Below, piece by piece: positions 17,524-25,923 of a stretch of 64,000 nt of DNA. Below the pieces are notes generated by a model that saw only the letters and a list, made by a program, of their open reading frames with translations, was not told the DNA's origin and searched no databases. The first letter of the stretch is position 1; each line of letters begins with the position of its first letter. Made by a program: the position numbers and the translations under genes. Origin of the DNA: Novosphingobium marinum (lineage in GTDB: Bacteria > Pseudomonadota > Alphaproteobacteria > Sphingomonadales > Sphingomonadaceae); NCBI RefSeq assembly GCF_013408095.1, contig NZ_JACBZF010000003.1, forward strand, positions 62,001 through 126,000, written 5' to 3'.

Positions 17524-18079
17524 CGAATTCCTGAAGCGCCTGCGCCACGGCCTGAAAGGCCTGCCGCCCGAGGCGATCGAAGACATCGTGGCCGATTACG
17601 CCGCGCACTTCGAGGCCGCGGCCGACGAAGGCCGGTCCGAGGAGGAAGTCGCCGAGGCGCTGGGAGACCCCGCCCGCCTTGCCCGCGAACTAAAGCTCGA
17701 AGCCGGATTCCGCCGTTGGGAGGACGTGCGCTCCCCCTCGTCGGCCTGGACCGCGATCGTCGCCCTGCTCGGACTCGGCGCGCTCGACATCCTTGTGCTG
17801 CTGCCGATCATCCTGCCCGCGCTCGGCGTCGTGATCGGCCTCTACCTCGCGATGTTCTTCGTGTTCGTCGCGGGTGGCTTCATCCTCATCGTGGGACCGT
17901 TCTCGGCATTCCCCGGGGGGATACTGACCGCGATGTTCGGCGGCCTCGGCATGATGGCCATCGCCGTCGCGCTCACCGCCCTCCTGCTGATCGCCACGAT
18001 CGGCATCGTCAACGCGCTCGTCTGGTTCGGGCGGCTCCATTACCGGGTCATCGAACCCGCGATCCACTCCGAAGGCTGA
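17513..18079 (+). CDS. DUF1700 (HAAS-type) membrane protein
   Basis: A 188-residue protein. Residues 1-60 form the helical HAAS domain: MKRDEFLKRLRHGLKGLPPE, then a conserved acidic stretch EVAEALGDPARLARELKLE. Residues 75-180 contain about four hydrophobic segments (ILVLLPIILPALGVVIGLYL, FILIVGPF and others). Such proteins follow PadR regulators and are thought to act as their partners or in membrane stress, but the function is not established. Overlap with padR suggests coupled translation. Confidence 0.86.
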   Translation: MKRDEFLKRLRHGLKGLPPEAIEDIVADYAAHFEAAADEGRSEEEVAEALGDPARLARELKLEAGFRRWEDVRSPSSAWTAIVALLGLGALDILVLLPIILPALGVVIGLYLAMFFVFVAGGFILIVGPFSAFPGGILTAMFGGLGMMAIAVALTALLLIATIGIVNALVWFGRLHYRVIEPAIHSEG

Positions 18080-18090
18080 AGGAGGAAGAC

Positions 18091-18801
18091 ATGATCCGCA
18101 AACTGCTTATCGTATTTGCCAGCGGGATCGTCCTGGGCATCGTCGCCCTCGCCCTCGCCTGGATTGCCGGAGGAGAGGAGCTGCGCGCCAGCATCCGCGA
18201 CGGCGAAGGCGTGAACTGGAACATCGGCGAAGAGTACGACGGACCCGTTTCGCAACGCAGCTTTGCCTACGATGGCTCGCGCACCCTGGTACTCTCGGTT
18301 CCCGCCGAGCTGCGCTTCACCCGCGGCGAAGAGACGAAGATGATCGTCGAGGGTCCGAAGGAAGCGGTAGAGGCGCTCGACTGGACCGACGGCAAGCTGT
18401 CGCTGACCGAGTCGATGAAGAACCTGCGCCACGGCCTCGACATCACCATCGTCGCGCCGCAAATCGCCGGACTGGAACTAGACGCCCCGGGCGATGTCGA
18501 GCTGGCCGATCTCGACCAGCCGGCGCTGTCCATTGTCTCGCGCGGGGCGGTCGAGCTCGACGGTACGGGCAAGGTGGGCAAGCTCTATGTCCGGACCGAG
18601 GGCGCGGGCGACATCGACCTCGCCGACATGCGGGCCGGTGACGCCACGGTGCGCATCGACGGCGTCGGAGACATCGACATTGCGGCAAGCGGGATAGTCG
18701 ATGCCTCCATTTCGGGCGCGGGATCGATTTCGCTTCATGCCAGGCCCAAGACGCTCAAGAGCACGATCAACGGCATCGGGACGGTCGACCACGACTACTG
18801 A
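18091..18801 (+). CDS. DUF2807 (head GIN domain) membrane-anchored protein
   Basis: A 236-residue protein with a single N-terminal membrane segment (8-27) and a large external part. Residues 75-230 form the repetitive, right-handed beta-helix of DUF2807, with GDVELADLDQPALSI, GAGDIDLADMRAGDA, GVGDIDIAASG and GAGSISLHARP as successive coils. GGAGG is well placed before the ATG. It is the third gene of the padR operon; a role in envelope adhesion or stress sensing is inferred, not known. Confidence 0.86.
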   Translation: MIRKLLIVFASGIVLGIVALALAWIAGGEELRASIRDGEGVNWNIGEEYDGPVSQRSFAYDGSRTLVLSVPAELRFTRGEETKMIVEGPKEAVEALDWTDGKLSLTESMKNLRHGLDITIVAPQIAGLELDAPGDVELADLDQPALSIVSRGAVELDGTGKVGKLYVRTEGAGDIDLADMRAGDATVRIDGVGDIDIAASGIVDASISGAGSISLHARPKTLKSTINGIGTVDHDY

Positions 18802-18821
18802 TTGCCTCGCCGCTACCTGTG

Positions 18822-19697
18822 TCAGTGAACCGGGGGATCGACGGGCGGTACCGCATGCACGGGCGCAACTGGCTCGCCGGGTTCTCTCGGCGGCATCGCA
18901 TTTTCCGGAACGTCCCCGATCTGCATGTCGCGCGTCTGTACGTGGGCGAGGTTGCGGGCGTCGACCCTGACGTCCCTGCCCTCGATGGTAATTTCGTTGA
19001 AGCTGGGCGGCGTCGACCGGATCCGCTGCGAAAGCGTGCCTGCCCCGATCATGCGTATCGGTCCGCAGGCGGTTTGCTTCACGAGATCGAACGGGTCGTG
19101 CACGTGGCCGGTAAGGACGGCGATCACGTTCCGGCGCGCAAGCTCCTCGAGCGCCTTTTCTCCGCGCGTGGTCAGCGCGGTTCCCTGCGTGCCGACCTCG
19201 ACTAGCGGGTGGTGCGCAGTGACCAGTACGCGCGTACCCCTGGGCAACTGGTCGATCAGTCGCAGGGTCTTTTTCAGCGCCGGGCGGGTAATGCATCCCT
19301 TCGACCAGTTGAGGCGCCACTGCGCGCGTGCCGTGGTCTTCAGCGGCACGATCGCCACGCTGCCGAGATCGATCTCGCGCTCGATCAGGTTCTCGATCGC
19401 GCGGAAGCGCTTGTAGGGATCGAAGAAGCGCTCGATCGGGTTGAAATAGGGCAGGTCGTGATTGCCGATCTCGACCGTCACCGGCGCGTCGAGGCCGGTA
19501 ATCCAGCGACAGGCCGCGGCAAACTCGCGCGATCGGGCGCGCATGGTAAGATCGCCGGTGATCGCGACGGCATCGGGAGCCTCGTCTGCAATGCATTGCT
19601 CGACCCAGCCAAGCGCCCGCCGGTCCTCGAGGCCGAAATGGATGTCGCTCACGTGGAACAGCTTCACCGCGTCTGTGTTCGCAGCGATTTCAGGCAT
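18822..19697 (-). CDS. Metallophosphoesterase (calcineurin-like)
   Basis: Cytoplasmic dimetal hydrolase of 291 residues. All five metal motifs are visible: VSDIHFG near 16, TGDLT near 46, IGNHDLP near 76, TAHHPL near 160 and LTGHVHDP near 195. The C-terminal 30 residues are proline-rich and vary in this family. The substrate is unknown; 3',5'-cyclic nucleotide phosphodiesterase is one option for the subfamily. It overlaps the lipid kinase gene by 8 bases. Confidence 0.9.
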   Translation of the reverse strand: MPEIAANTDAVKLFHVSDIHFGLEDRRALGWVEQCIADEAPDAVAITGDLTMRARSREFAAACRWITGLDAPVTVEIGNHDLPYFNPIERFFDPYKRFRAIENLIEREIDLGSVAIVPLKTTARAQWRLNWSKGCITRPALKKTLRLIDQLPRGTRVLVTAHHPLVEVGTQGTALTTRGEKALEELARRNVIAVLTGHVHDPFDLVKQTACGPIRMIGAGTLSQRIRSTPPSFNEITIEGRDVRVDARNLAHVQTRDMQIGDVPENAMPPREPGEPVAPVHAVPPVDPPVH

Positions 19698-20610
19698 CGT
19701 CGACCGTGGCGACGAGGTCCACCCCGCAGCGGGCCAGTTCGAACCGCTCTTCCGAAGCGCTGTCGGCAGGTTCGCCGTCGATCAGCAATCCCATCCCGTT
19801 TCCATCGGGACTTGCCACCGTCACTCCCGGCAGCAGGCCGAGGCGCTCGTGCGGACCTTCGCGGAAATTGCGGCGCAGAAGTGCGAAGCCCTGCTTGGCG
19901 AAGTCGCCGATCGATACGGCGTAATAGCCTTCGATGTCCAGACCCTCCCCGGTGGGCGACATCATGATGAGCGGGTATCCCTTCCTGCGGCCGATGATCG
20001 GGTCGCGACATTCGACCATCGCTCCGGCCGTCGATTCCCCGATCGCCTCGGCGGCATGTTCGATCATCCCCGCAAGATCGGTTGCGCGCATCGCTTCCCG
20101 CACGTCGTTCCACGCTGTTCCGGGGCCGGCAAGCACACCCGTCAGCCCGTCTCCGAGCCGCGAGCGGACGACCGTCGGTCGCTTCCTCGTGCCCTTGCCG
20201 TCCGCAACGCGGCGCACGATGTCGCATGGTCCGGCATCGCCGTGCAGCCGCCTGGAAAGCAGGTTCATCGTCCCGCCCGGCAGGACCAGGATCGCCCCTT
20301 GCCAGCCGTAGAGACTGGTCACCACCGAATTGATCGTGCCGTCGCCCGCAAAGACGGCCAGCAGGTCGATGCCGGCCTCGTCGAGTTCGTCGGCGGTGGG
20401 AACCGATTCGTCGGGAAAGCCGATCTTGCGCGCGACGGTGCATGTCGCATCGCCGAATGCCGCGTCGAGCTCGGCGTGCGCATCTTCGGAATTGCTGCCG
20501 CTCGCCTCGTTATAGGCCAGCCAGACGGTTCGTTCGCACAACATACGCTGCTGAAATCCCTCGGCCCTTTCGCGGTTCCCGCCTAGACGCGATGCGTCAG
20601 TATCAGCCAT
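19690..20610 (-). CDS. Diacylglycerol/sphingosine kinase-like lipid kinase
   Basis: A 306-residue member of the DAGK catalytic (YegS/LCB5) family. The ATP motif is FAGDGTINSVV at 88-98, with VLPGGTMNLLSRRL near 112, followed by the C-terminal beta-sandwich (ERFELARCGVDLVATVDDA). The ATG at 20610 lies in the upstream small membrane gene (28-base overlap); MLCERTVW at about residue 23 is an alternative start. The product probably phosphorylates a lipid alcohol. In this group diacylglycerol or sphingolipid substrates are both possible. Confidence 0.87.
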   Translation of the reverse strand: MADTDASRLGGNRERAEGFQQRMLCERTVWLAYNEASGSNSEDAHAELDAAFGDATCTVARKIGFPDESVPTADELDEAGIDLLAVFAGDGTINSVVTSLYGWQGAILVLPGGTMNLLSRRLHGDAGPCDIVRRVADGKGTRKRPTVVRSRLGDGLTGVLAGPGTAWNDVREAMRATDLAGMIEHAAEAIGESTAGAMVECRDPIIGRRKGYPLIMMSPTGEGLDIEGYYAVSIGDFAKQGFALLRRNFREGPHERLGLLPGVTVASPDGNGMGLLIDGEPADSASEERFELARCGVDLVATVDDA

Positions 20611-20849
20611 GCCGAGAGCCCGTTTGCTCCCGAATAGAGCGCGTAGCCCCACGCCCATCCGGTGGAACCGGAAGCGACGAGCAGCATGGCGCCCAGAAGC
20701 ATGAGAAATTCGACTGCAAGACTTATCCGACCGTTCAGCATGTGAAAGAACCAAGGCATCCTGCCCAGAAGCGGATGCCCGCTTTCGAGCACTGCCTTGT
20801 GCATGGCAAAGTTGGCGACGCCGAGGACGAAGAGCATGAGGATGGCCAT
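20583..20849 (-). CDS. Small membrane protein, 88 residues
   Basis: Unrecognised protein with three hydrophobic segments (2-18, 41-62 and 66-83) joined by MHKAVLESGHPLLGRMPWFFHMLNGRIS. The fold and charge pattern fit a small inner-membrane protein. The reading frame overlaps the downstream kinase start. No functional motif is seen. Confidence 0.6.
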   Translation of the reverse strand: MAILMLFVLGVANFAMHKAVLESGHPLLGRMPWFFHMLNGRISLAVEFLMLLGAMLLVASGSTGWAWGYALYSGANGLSAWLILTHRV

Positions 20850-21134
20850 CGTGCGCCGTCAATGTAGGCAATGGCGGACCAATTAACCAGCCGCTTCGGA
20901 CCCGGCCATAGCGAATCGTCCCTCCATAATGATCCGCGAGGCACCGTAATGAGTGTCGTTCGTCGGCCATTATCGGCCGTTGATCGGCGCCCCAAGTCGT
21001 TCGTCCAACGGGTCTTTCCCTAGTCGAGCGAGAATGCGCAACTGTCGACCAGCGGCTGCACGATGCAGCGATGCGAGGCAGAAAGTCCTCATCGAGCCGG
21101 CCAGCACAGGCCGCTCTTACAGGAGGAAACGATC
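20850..21134. other. Gap between small membrane gene and UrcA gene
   Basis: A 285-base non-coding stretch between divergent genes. It has a CGGCC-attatc-GGCCG inverted repeat (20964-20979) and the strong ribosome site AGGAGG before the UrcA gene. I find no clear promoter or RNA gene. Confidence 0.4.
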
Positions 21135-21443
21135 ATGAAGAGCACCCCTTTCGCACTCGCCACGCTTAGTGTCGCCGCCATCGGCCTCGTCCTCACCGGC
21201 GCAACCGCGCACGCCAAGGACGTCACCGTCACCTATCACGACCTCGATCTCAACACTGCCGCCGGCCAGAAGTCGCTCGAGAAGCGCCTCGACCGCGCTG
21301 CCCGCGAAGCCTGCGGCTATGACGAGATCCCCACGGGTTCGCGGCTCAGGTCGTCCGACGCTGTACGTTGCTACAAGTCGGTTTCGGTCCAGGCCCGCGG
21401 ACATATGGCGAAGCTCGTCGACGATGCCCGGCTGGGCGGATGA
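21135..21443 (+). CDS. UrcA-family secreted protein
   Basis: A 102-residue exported protein. The signal peptide (residues 3-28) ends ATAHA before Lys-Asp. The mature part has TVTYHDLDLNTAAGQKSLEKRL and REACGYDEIPTGSRL, the UrcA signature with a conserved Cys pair (REACGY, VRCYKS). AGGAGG precedes the ATG by 8 bases. The family function is unknown. A strong terminator follows 40 bases later. Confidence 0.86.
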   Translation: MKSTPFALATLSVAAIGLVLTGATAHAKDVTVTYHDLDLNTAAGQKSLEKRLDRAAREACGYDEIPTGSRLRSSDAVRCYKSVSVQARGHMAKLVDDARLGG

Positions 21444-21484
21444 AGACGGGTTTCGCGGTCCTAACCAAGACCCGGAAAAACTGA

Positions 21485-21518
21485 GGCGGGCCGTTTCCTA
21501 ACGGCCCGCCATTTTTTT
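21485..21518 (+). terminator. Terminator of the UrcA gene, shared region with lytTR gene
   Basis: GGCGGGCCGT - TTCCTA - ACGGCCCGCC followed by ATTTTTTT. A perfect 10-pair stem and seven T give a very strong terminator on the plus strand. The stop codon of the minus-strand response regulator (21498-21500) lies in its loop. Confidence 0.93.
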
Positions 21519-22223
21519 GACGTTGGAAAGATAGGTCCGTCCGATACGCAGTGCATCGCCGTCCTCGGTCTCGACGCACCAGACGCCCAGCCCCTCGTGC
21601 CGCAAGCCCTTGATGTGATTGCGCCGCAGGATCGTGGATCGGTGAATGCGGATGAACTGTTCGGGGTCCAGCCGCTCCTCGAGCCCCGCGATGGTCTGGA
21701 GGAGCAGGAAACTGCCGTTGTCGGTGTGCAGCCTGACGTAGTCGCGCTCGGCGTCGATCTGCTTCACGTCGCTTGCCGCGATACGCAGCAACTCCGATCG
21801 GTGCGGCACCCAGAATTCGCGCAGCCACTCGTCGGCCTCGACCGCCTTGCCGCTGCGCCGCGCGAGGACACGCTGGATTGCCCGGTCGAGCCGGTCGGGC
21901 GAAACGGGCTTGAGCACGTAGTCGACCGCATCGAGATCGAAGGCCTCGACCGCGAAATTGTCGTGCGCAGTCACGAAGACGATCGCCGGCGCCTTGTCCT
22001 TCCTGGCAAGCGCGCGCGCAACCGAAAGGCCGTCCAGTTCCGGCATAGTCATGTCGAGCAGCAGGAGGTCGGGGGAAAGCGCGTCGATCAGGCGCAGCGC
22101 CGCCGCGCCGTCGTTCGCAGTGCCGGCGATGGAAAGATTCTCGAGGCCGGCGCAGACGATCTGCAATCTTTCGACGGCGAGCGGCTCATCGTCGACGATC
22201 AGGGTTCTGAGTGGTTCAGTCAC
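21498..22223 (-). CDS. LytTR-family response regulator
   Basis: A 241-residue response regulator. The receiver domain (1-120) has the acidic pair in LIVDDEP (9-13), phosphorylation site D57 in LLLLDMTMPELDG, and the switch lysine in YVLKPVSP. The LytTR DNA-binding domain (about 140-238) contains DAERDYVRLHTDNGSFLL and FIRIHRSTILRRNHIKGL. The GTG at 22223 was chosen because it begins the receiver; it overlaps the kinase gene by 8 bases. Kinase and regulator form a pair. Confidence 0.92.
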   Translation of the reverse strand: MTEPLRTLIVDDEPLAVERLQIVCAGLENLSIAGTANDGAAALRLIDALSPDLLLLDMTMPELDGLSVARALARKDKAPAIVFVTAHDNFAVEAFDLDAVDYVLKPVSPDRLDRAIQRVLARRSGKAVEADEWLREFWVPHRSELLRIAASDVKQIDAERDYVRLHTDNGSFLLLQTIAGLEERLDPEQFIRIHRSTILRRNHIKGLRHEGLGVWCVETEDGDALRIGRTYLSNVKKMAGR

Positions 22224-23505
22224 GATGGAACTCCAACGGCATGCGCAGCGTGGCGCGGTATCCTCCGCCATCGGCGGGCCCGGTGTCCAGCGTTGCATCG
22301 CTGCCGAAGCGGGCCCTCAGGCGATCGCGCACATTCGCAAGGCCGATCCCGAAGCCGTGACCCGCCTCCTCCGAAACGCCGGGCCCGTCGTCTCGCACAT
22401 CGATGATCAGCCAGCCGCTCTCGGTACGCGCCGAGATCGCGATGGTCACGGGCTCCCGGCTGCGGGCGACAGCGTACTTCACCGAGTTCTCGACGAGCGG
22501 TTGCAGGATCATGCCGGGCACAAGGGCGCTGGCCAGGTCGTCCGGCACATCGATCTCGCACTTCAGCCGGTTGGGAAACCGCACCGATTCGACATCGAGG
22601 TAGAGGCGTTGCAGAGCCATTTCCTCGTCGAGGCGCGAGTCCCCGGTCGGGTCGCCCGACAGCGTGCGGCGGTAGAACGACGACAGCGTCTGGATCATCG
22701 TCTCAGCAGCGTCCTTCTTCCCGGTCATCACCAGCGCGGACAGCGAATTGAGCGTGTTGAACAGGAAGTGCGGATTGACCTGGTAGCGCAGCGAGCGAAG
22801 CTCGGCGGCGGCGGCGGCGCGACGATGCTCGCCTTCGCGGCGCTCGGCGATGCGCGCCTGCTCACCCTTCACGAGCGCAAGGTAGATCGCTGCCCAGGCA
22901 AGCAGCAGGAAGTAGCGTCCCGAAGCAAGATCGCTGAGTGCGGCCCACTTCTTTTCGCCCGAATCGGTTTCGTCCGAGATGATGACCCGGGCAGTCTTGC
23001 CGTCCTTGCCGGTAGACGTGATGACGCGCGTCTCGCGCCCGCTCTCGGCCTGTGCCGCGCCCGGAGCAGGGGGTTCGGGCGGAGCAGGCGGGCTCGGCAA
23101 CTGCGGAAGGTCGACCAGCACGTTGCCGGCCTCGTCCCGGCGGATGCGGATGTCCTGCATGCCTTCTTCGGGAGATACGATTTCGTCGGGTTCCAGATCG
23201 GCAAACGCCGCCTGATTGACTGCCGCAAGGAGCAGCGACGCCGGAAATGCGCCCAGCGCGATGGCGACCGCCTTGACCCAGAAGGGCCGCGGGTCGAGCA
23301 TTCGAAGCAGCGGCCAGAGCGAGGCCGTCACCGCCATCGACGCGATCGTCACGACCAGGCGGCGGGAAACAACGGGCCAGGTGAATTCGAAGCCGACCAG
23401 CGCGCCGCGCAGGGTCGCCAGCACGAAGTAGCAGATCCAGAGTCCGGCTATCGATCCAAGGACAAGCCTCGCCGGGACCGGCGGGGATGAGGAGTGATCG
23501 GTCAT
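22216..23505 (-). CDS. LytS-like sensor histidine kinase
   Basis: A 429-residue kinase of the His_kinase/HATPase_c type that partners with LytTR regulators. Four membrane segments are near 13-33, 47-68, 76-98 and 198-213. A 100-residue loop after the third segment is proline- and alanine-rich (SPPAPPEPPAPGAAQAES) and rich in charges, so the input part is unusual. The phospho-acceptor H246 lies in QVNPHFLFNTLNSL; the ATP-binding part has LVENSVKYAVA (N-box), DVRDDGPGV and GIGLANVRDRL. The signal is unknown. Confidence 0.92.
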   Translation of the reverse strand: MTDHSSSPPVPARLVLGSIAGLWICYFVLATLRGALVGFEFTWPVVSRRLVVTIASMAVTASLWPLLRMLDPRPFWVKAVAIALGAFPASLLLAAVNQAAFADLEPDEIVSPEEGMQDIRIRRDEAGNVLVDLPQLPSPPAPPEPPAPGAAQAESGRETRVITSTGKDGKTARVIISDETDSGEKKWAALSDLASGRYFLLLAWAAIYLALVKGEQARIAERREGEHRRAAAAAELRSLRYQVNPHFLFNTLNSLSALVMTGKKDAAETMIQTLSSFYRRTLSGDPTGDSRLDEEMALQRLYLDVESVRFPNRLKCEIDVPDDLASALVPGMILQPLVENSVKYAVARSREPVTIAISARTESGWLIIDVRDDGPGVSEEAGHGFGIGLANVRDRLRARFGSDATLDTGPADGGGYRATLRMPLEFHRD

Positions 23506-23616
23506 CCGGCCCGGATAGCGCGGCGGAGCCCTCGATGGCCAGCAAGTTGGTAGAACAGCGTCAACGGTTCGTCGAACGCCTGTTGCCCCGCTCCGACACC
23601 CCCACTCGCACGGCGA

Positions 23617-25140
23617 TCAGTCCGCCAGAAGCTTTTCCTTCGCGATCCTGTCCTGCCAGTGCCGGGGGGCGAGGCGATGGACGTTCTGCCCTTCTGAATC
23701 GACTGCTACGGTCACCGGCATGTCCCTGACTTCGAACTCGTAGATCGCTTCCATCCCGAGATCCTCGAAGCCGACGATCTTCGCGGACTTGATCGCACGC
23801 GCCACGAGATAGGCGGCGCCGCCCACCGCCATCAGGTACGCCGACTCGTGATTTGCAATCGACTCAGTCGCGGCGGGCCCGCGTTCGGCCTTGCCGACAC
23901 AGGCGAGAAGGCCCTGCCCGAGCATCATGTCCATGAACTTGTCCATGCGGGTCGCGGTGGTAGGACCGGCCGGACCGACCACCTCGTCGCCCACGGGGTC
24001 GACGGGGCCGACATAGTAGATGACCCGGCCACGGAAATCGACGGGAAGTTCCTCGCCCTTGGCCAGCATGTCCTGAATGCGCTTGTGCGCGGCATCGCGG
24101 CCGGTCAGCATCCTGCCGTTGAGGAGAAGCCGGTCACCCTGCTTCCAGCTCTTCACATCCTCTGCGGTGAGCGTGTCGAGATCGACGCGTCTGGCTTCCT
24201 TGCTCGGCGTCCACTGGACCTTGGGCCAGGCGTCAAGGTCGGGAGCCTCCAGATAGGTCGGGCCCGAACCGTCGAGCGTGAAGTGCGCGTGGCGGGTTGC
24301 CGCGCAGTTAGGGATCATCGCGACGGGCTTGTTCGCCGCGTGGCACGGCCAGTCGAGGATCTTGACGTCGAGCACGGTCGAAAGGCCGCCCAGCCCCTGC
24401 GCACCGATGCCGAGCGCATTGACCTTGTCGAAGATCTCGATGCGCAGCGCCTCGATGTCGTTCTGCGGGCCGCGCGCCTTGAGCTGTCCCATGTCGATGG
24501 GGTCCATCAGGCTCTGCTTGGCAAGCTTGACGCAGTGTTCGGCGGTGCCCCCGATGCCGATGCCGAGCATGCCGGGCGGGCACCACCCTGCACCCATCTG
24601 CGGCAGCATCTCGAGGACCCAGTCGACGATGTTGTCGGACGGGTTCATCATCTTGAATTTTGACTTCGCCTCGCTGCCGCCACCCTTGGCCGCGACGTCG
24701 ACGGAGACCTTGCTTCCCGGCACCATCTCGACCGAGAGCACGCTCGGCGTGTTGTCCTTCGTGTTGCGGCGCGTAAACGCCGGGTCGGCAAGAACCGATG
24801 CGCGAAGCTTGTTCTCGGCATTGGCGTAGGCGCGCCGGACGCCCTCGTCGACGACCTCCTGCAGCGATCGGTCCGATTCCAGCCGGCAATCCTGTCCCCA
24901 TCTGACGAAGACATTCACGATGCCGGTGTCCTGGCAGATCGGGCGATGGCCCTCGGCGCACATCCGGCTGTTGGTCAGGATCTGCGCAATGGCGTCCTTG
25001 GCCGCCGGCCCTGCCTCGGCTTCATACGCCTCGCCGAGCGCGCGGATGTAATCCATCGGATGGTAGTAGCTGATGTACTGGAGTGCGTCGGCGACGCTCT
25101 CGACAAGGTCATCCTCGCGAATGACGACCATTTCGCCCAT
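23617..25140 (-). CDS. fumA: Class I fumarate hydratase (Fe-S)
   Basis: TCA-cycle enzyme interconverting fumarate and malate, 507 residues. The N-terminal domain (1-290) holds the three [4Fe-4S] cysteines: C69 in ICQDTGI, C187 in GAGWCPPG and C279 in MIPNCAATR; the C-terminal beta domain contains GPAGPTTATRMDKF. The ATG at 25140 begins MGEMVVIREDD; the longer frame upstream lacks family residues. Dependence on an Fe-S cluster links it to the suf system in this window. The gene symbol is by homology class. Confidence 0.95.
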   Translation of the reverse strand: MGEMVVIREDDLVESVADALQYISYYHPMDYIRALGEAYEAEAGPAAKDAIAQILTNSRMCAEGHRPICQDTGIVNVFVRWGQDCRLESDRSLQEVVDEGVRRAYANAENKLRASVLADPAFTRRNTKDNTPSVLSVEMVPGSKVSVDVAAKGGGSEAKSKFKMMNPSDNIVDWVLEMLPQMGAGWCPPGMLGIGIGGTAEHCVKLAKQSLMDPIDMGQLKARGPQNDIEALRIEIFDKVNALGIGAQGLGGLSTVLDVKILDWPCHAANKPVAMIPNCAATRHAHFTLDGSGPTYLEAPDLDAWPKVQWTPSKEARRVDLDTLTAEDVKSWKQGDRLLLNGRMLTGRDAAHKRIQDMLAKGEELPVDFRGRVIYYVGPVDPVGDEVVGPAGPTTATRMDKFMDMMLGQGLLACVGKAERGPAATESIANHESAYLMAVGGAAYLVARAIKSAKIVGFEDLGMEAIYEFEVRDMPVTVAVDSEGQNVHRLAPRHWQDRIAKEKLLAD

Positions 25141-25319
25141 GCTGGTCTCGCTCCTGCAGCGTTGTTCAAATGCGACGCTCCCATAGGCTTGCGAAGGCGA
25201 TTTGGTCAAAGCGCTTGGCGAGTTTGCCGCATTGGCTTAGACGCTGCTTTAATTCAGGGACATTGTCGGACTGCCCGGCTTCCATTGCATTGCGGCAGGC
25301 CATGAGGAAATTGCGCACG

Positions 25320-25922
25320 ATGATGACAACCGAGGACCGACCCTCCGCCAAGTTCGACGCGGCAAGGCGCGCGATGATCGACAGCCAGCTTCGTCCGAGC
25401 GGCGTGAACGAGCCGTGGGTCCTGGGCGCCATGGCCCGCGTCCCGCGCGAGGAATTCGTGCCTGCCGAATTCCGTTCCGCCGCCTATATCGACCGGGCGA
25501 TCCCGCTGGGTGACGGCCGCTATCTCGCTGCCCCGCTGGTCCAGGGCAAGATGCTTTCCGAAGCCGCGCCGGTGGAAGGCGACAAGGCGCTGCTCGTCGG
25601 CGACGGCAAGGGCTATCTGGCGCAATTGCTGCGGCCGATGGTCGGCTCGCTCGACGCCGTCGCGCCGTCGGAGGCGAAATCCGCGACCGGGGAGGGTGGA
25701 TACTCGCTCGTCATCGTGGACGGAGCGATCGAGGAGCTTCCCGAAACGCTTGCCGGCCGCCTGGCGGATGACGGACGCATCGTGACGGGCCTCGTGCTGC
25801 GAGGCGTCACCCGCCTCGCCACCGGGCGCAAGTCGGGTGGTCACGTCGCGCTGCTGCCGCTTGCCGAAATCGGTATCCCGGTCCTCTCGGAATTCGCCGC
25901 GGCCAAGCGCTGGAGCTTCTGA
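25320..25922 (+). CDS. Protein-L-isoaspartate O-methyltransferase family protein (reduced)
   Basis: A 200-residue PCMT relative placed directly before the TolC-family gene. The N-terminal half is clear: ARRAMIDSQLRPSGVNEPWV, MARVPREEFVP and AAPLVQGKMLSE. The SAM-binding motif is altered to LLVGDGKGYLAQLL, and the stretch between it and VIVDGAIEELPETL is shorter than normal, so part of the Rossmann fold is gone. It may bind but not methylate, or have another role. The start is one of two adjacent ATGs (25320 or 25323). Confidence 0.78.
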   Translation: MMTTEDRPSAKFDAARRAMIDSQLRPSGVNEPWVLGAMARVPREEFVPAEFRSAAYIDRAIPLGDGRYLAAPLVQGKMLSEAAPVEGDKALLVGDGKGYLAQLLRPMVGSLDAVAPSEAKSATGEGGYSLVIVDGAIEELPETLAGRLADDGRIVTGLVLRGVTRLATGRKSGGHVALLPLAEIGIPVLSEFAAAKRWSF

Positions 25923-25923
25923 C

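Noticed and set aside
19635..19655. CTCACGTGGAAC as a further parS site
   Set aside because: Four mismatches from the consensus and far from parAB.
20611..20970. Longer N-terminus for the lipid kinase frame
   Set aside because: The extension is the shadow of the small membrane gene and has no family residues; the ATG at 20610 is preferred.
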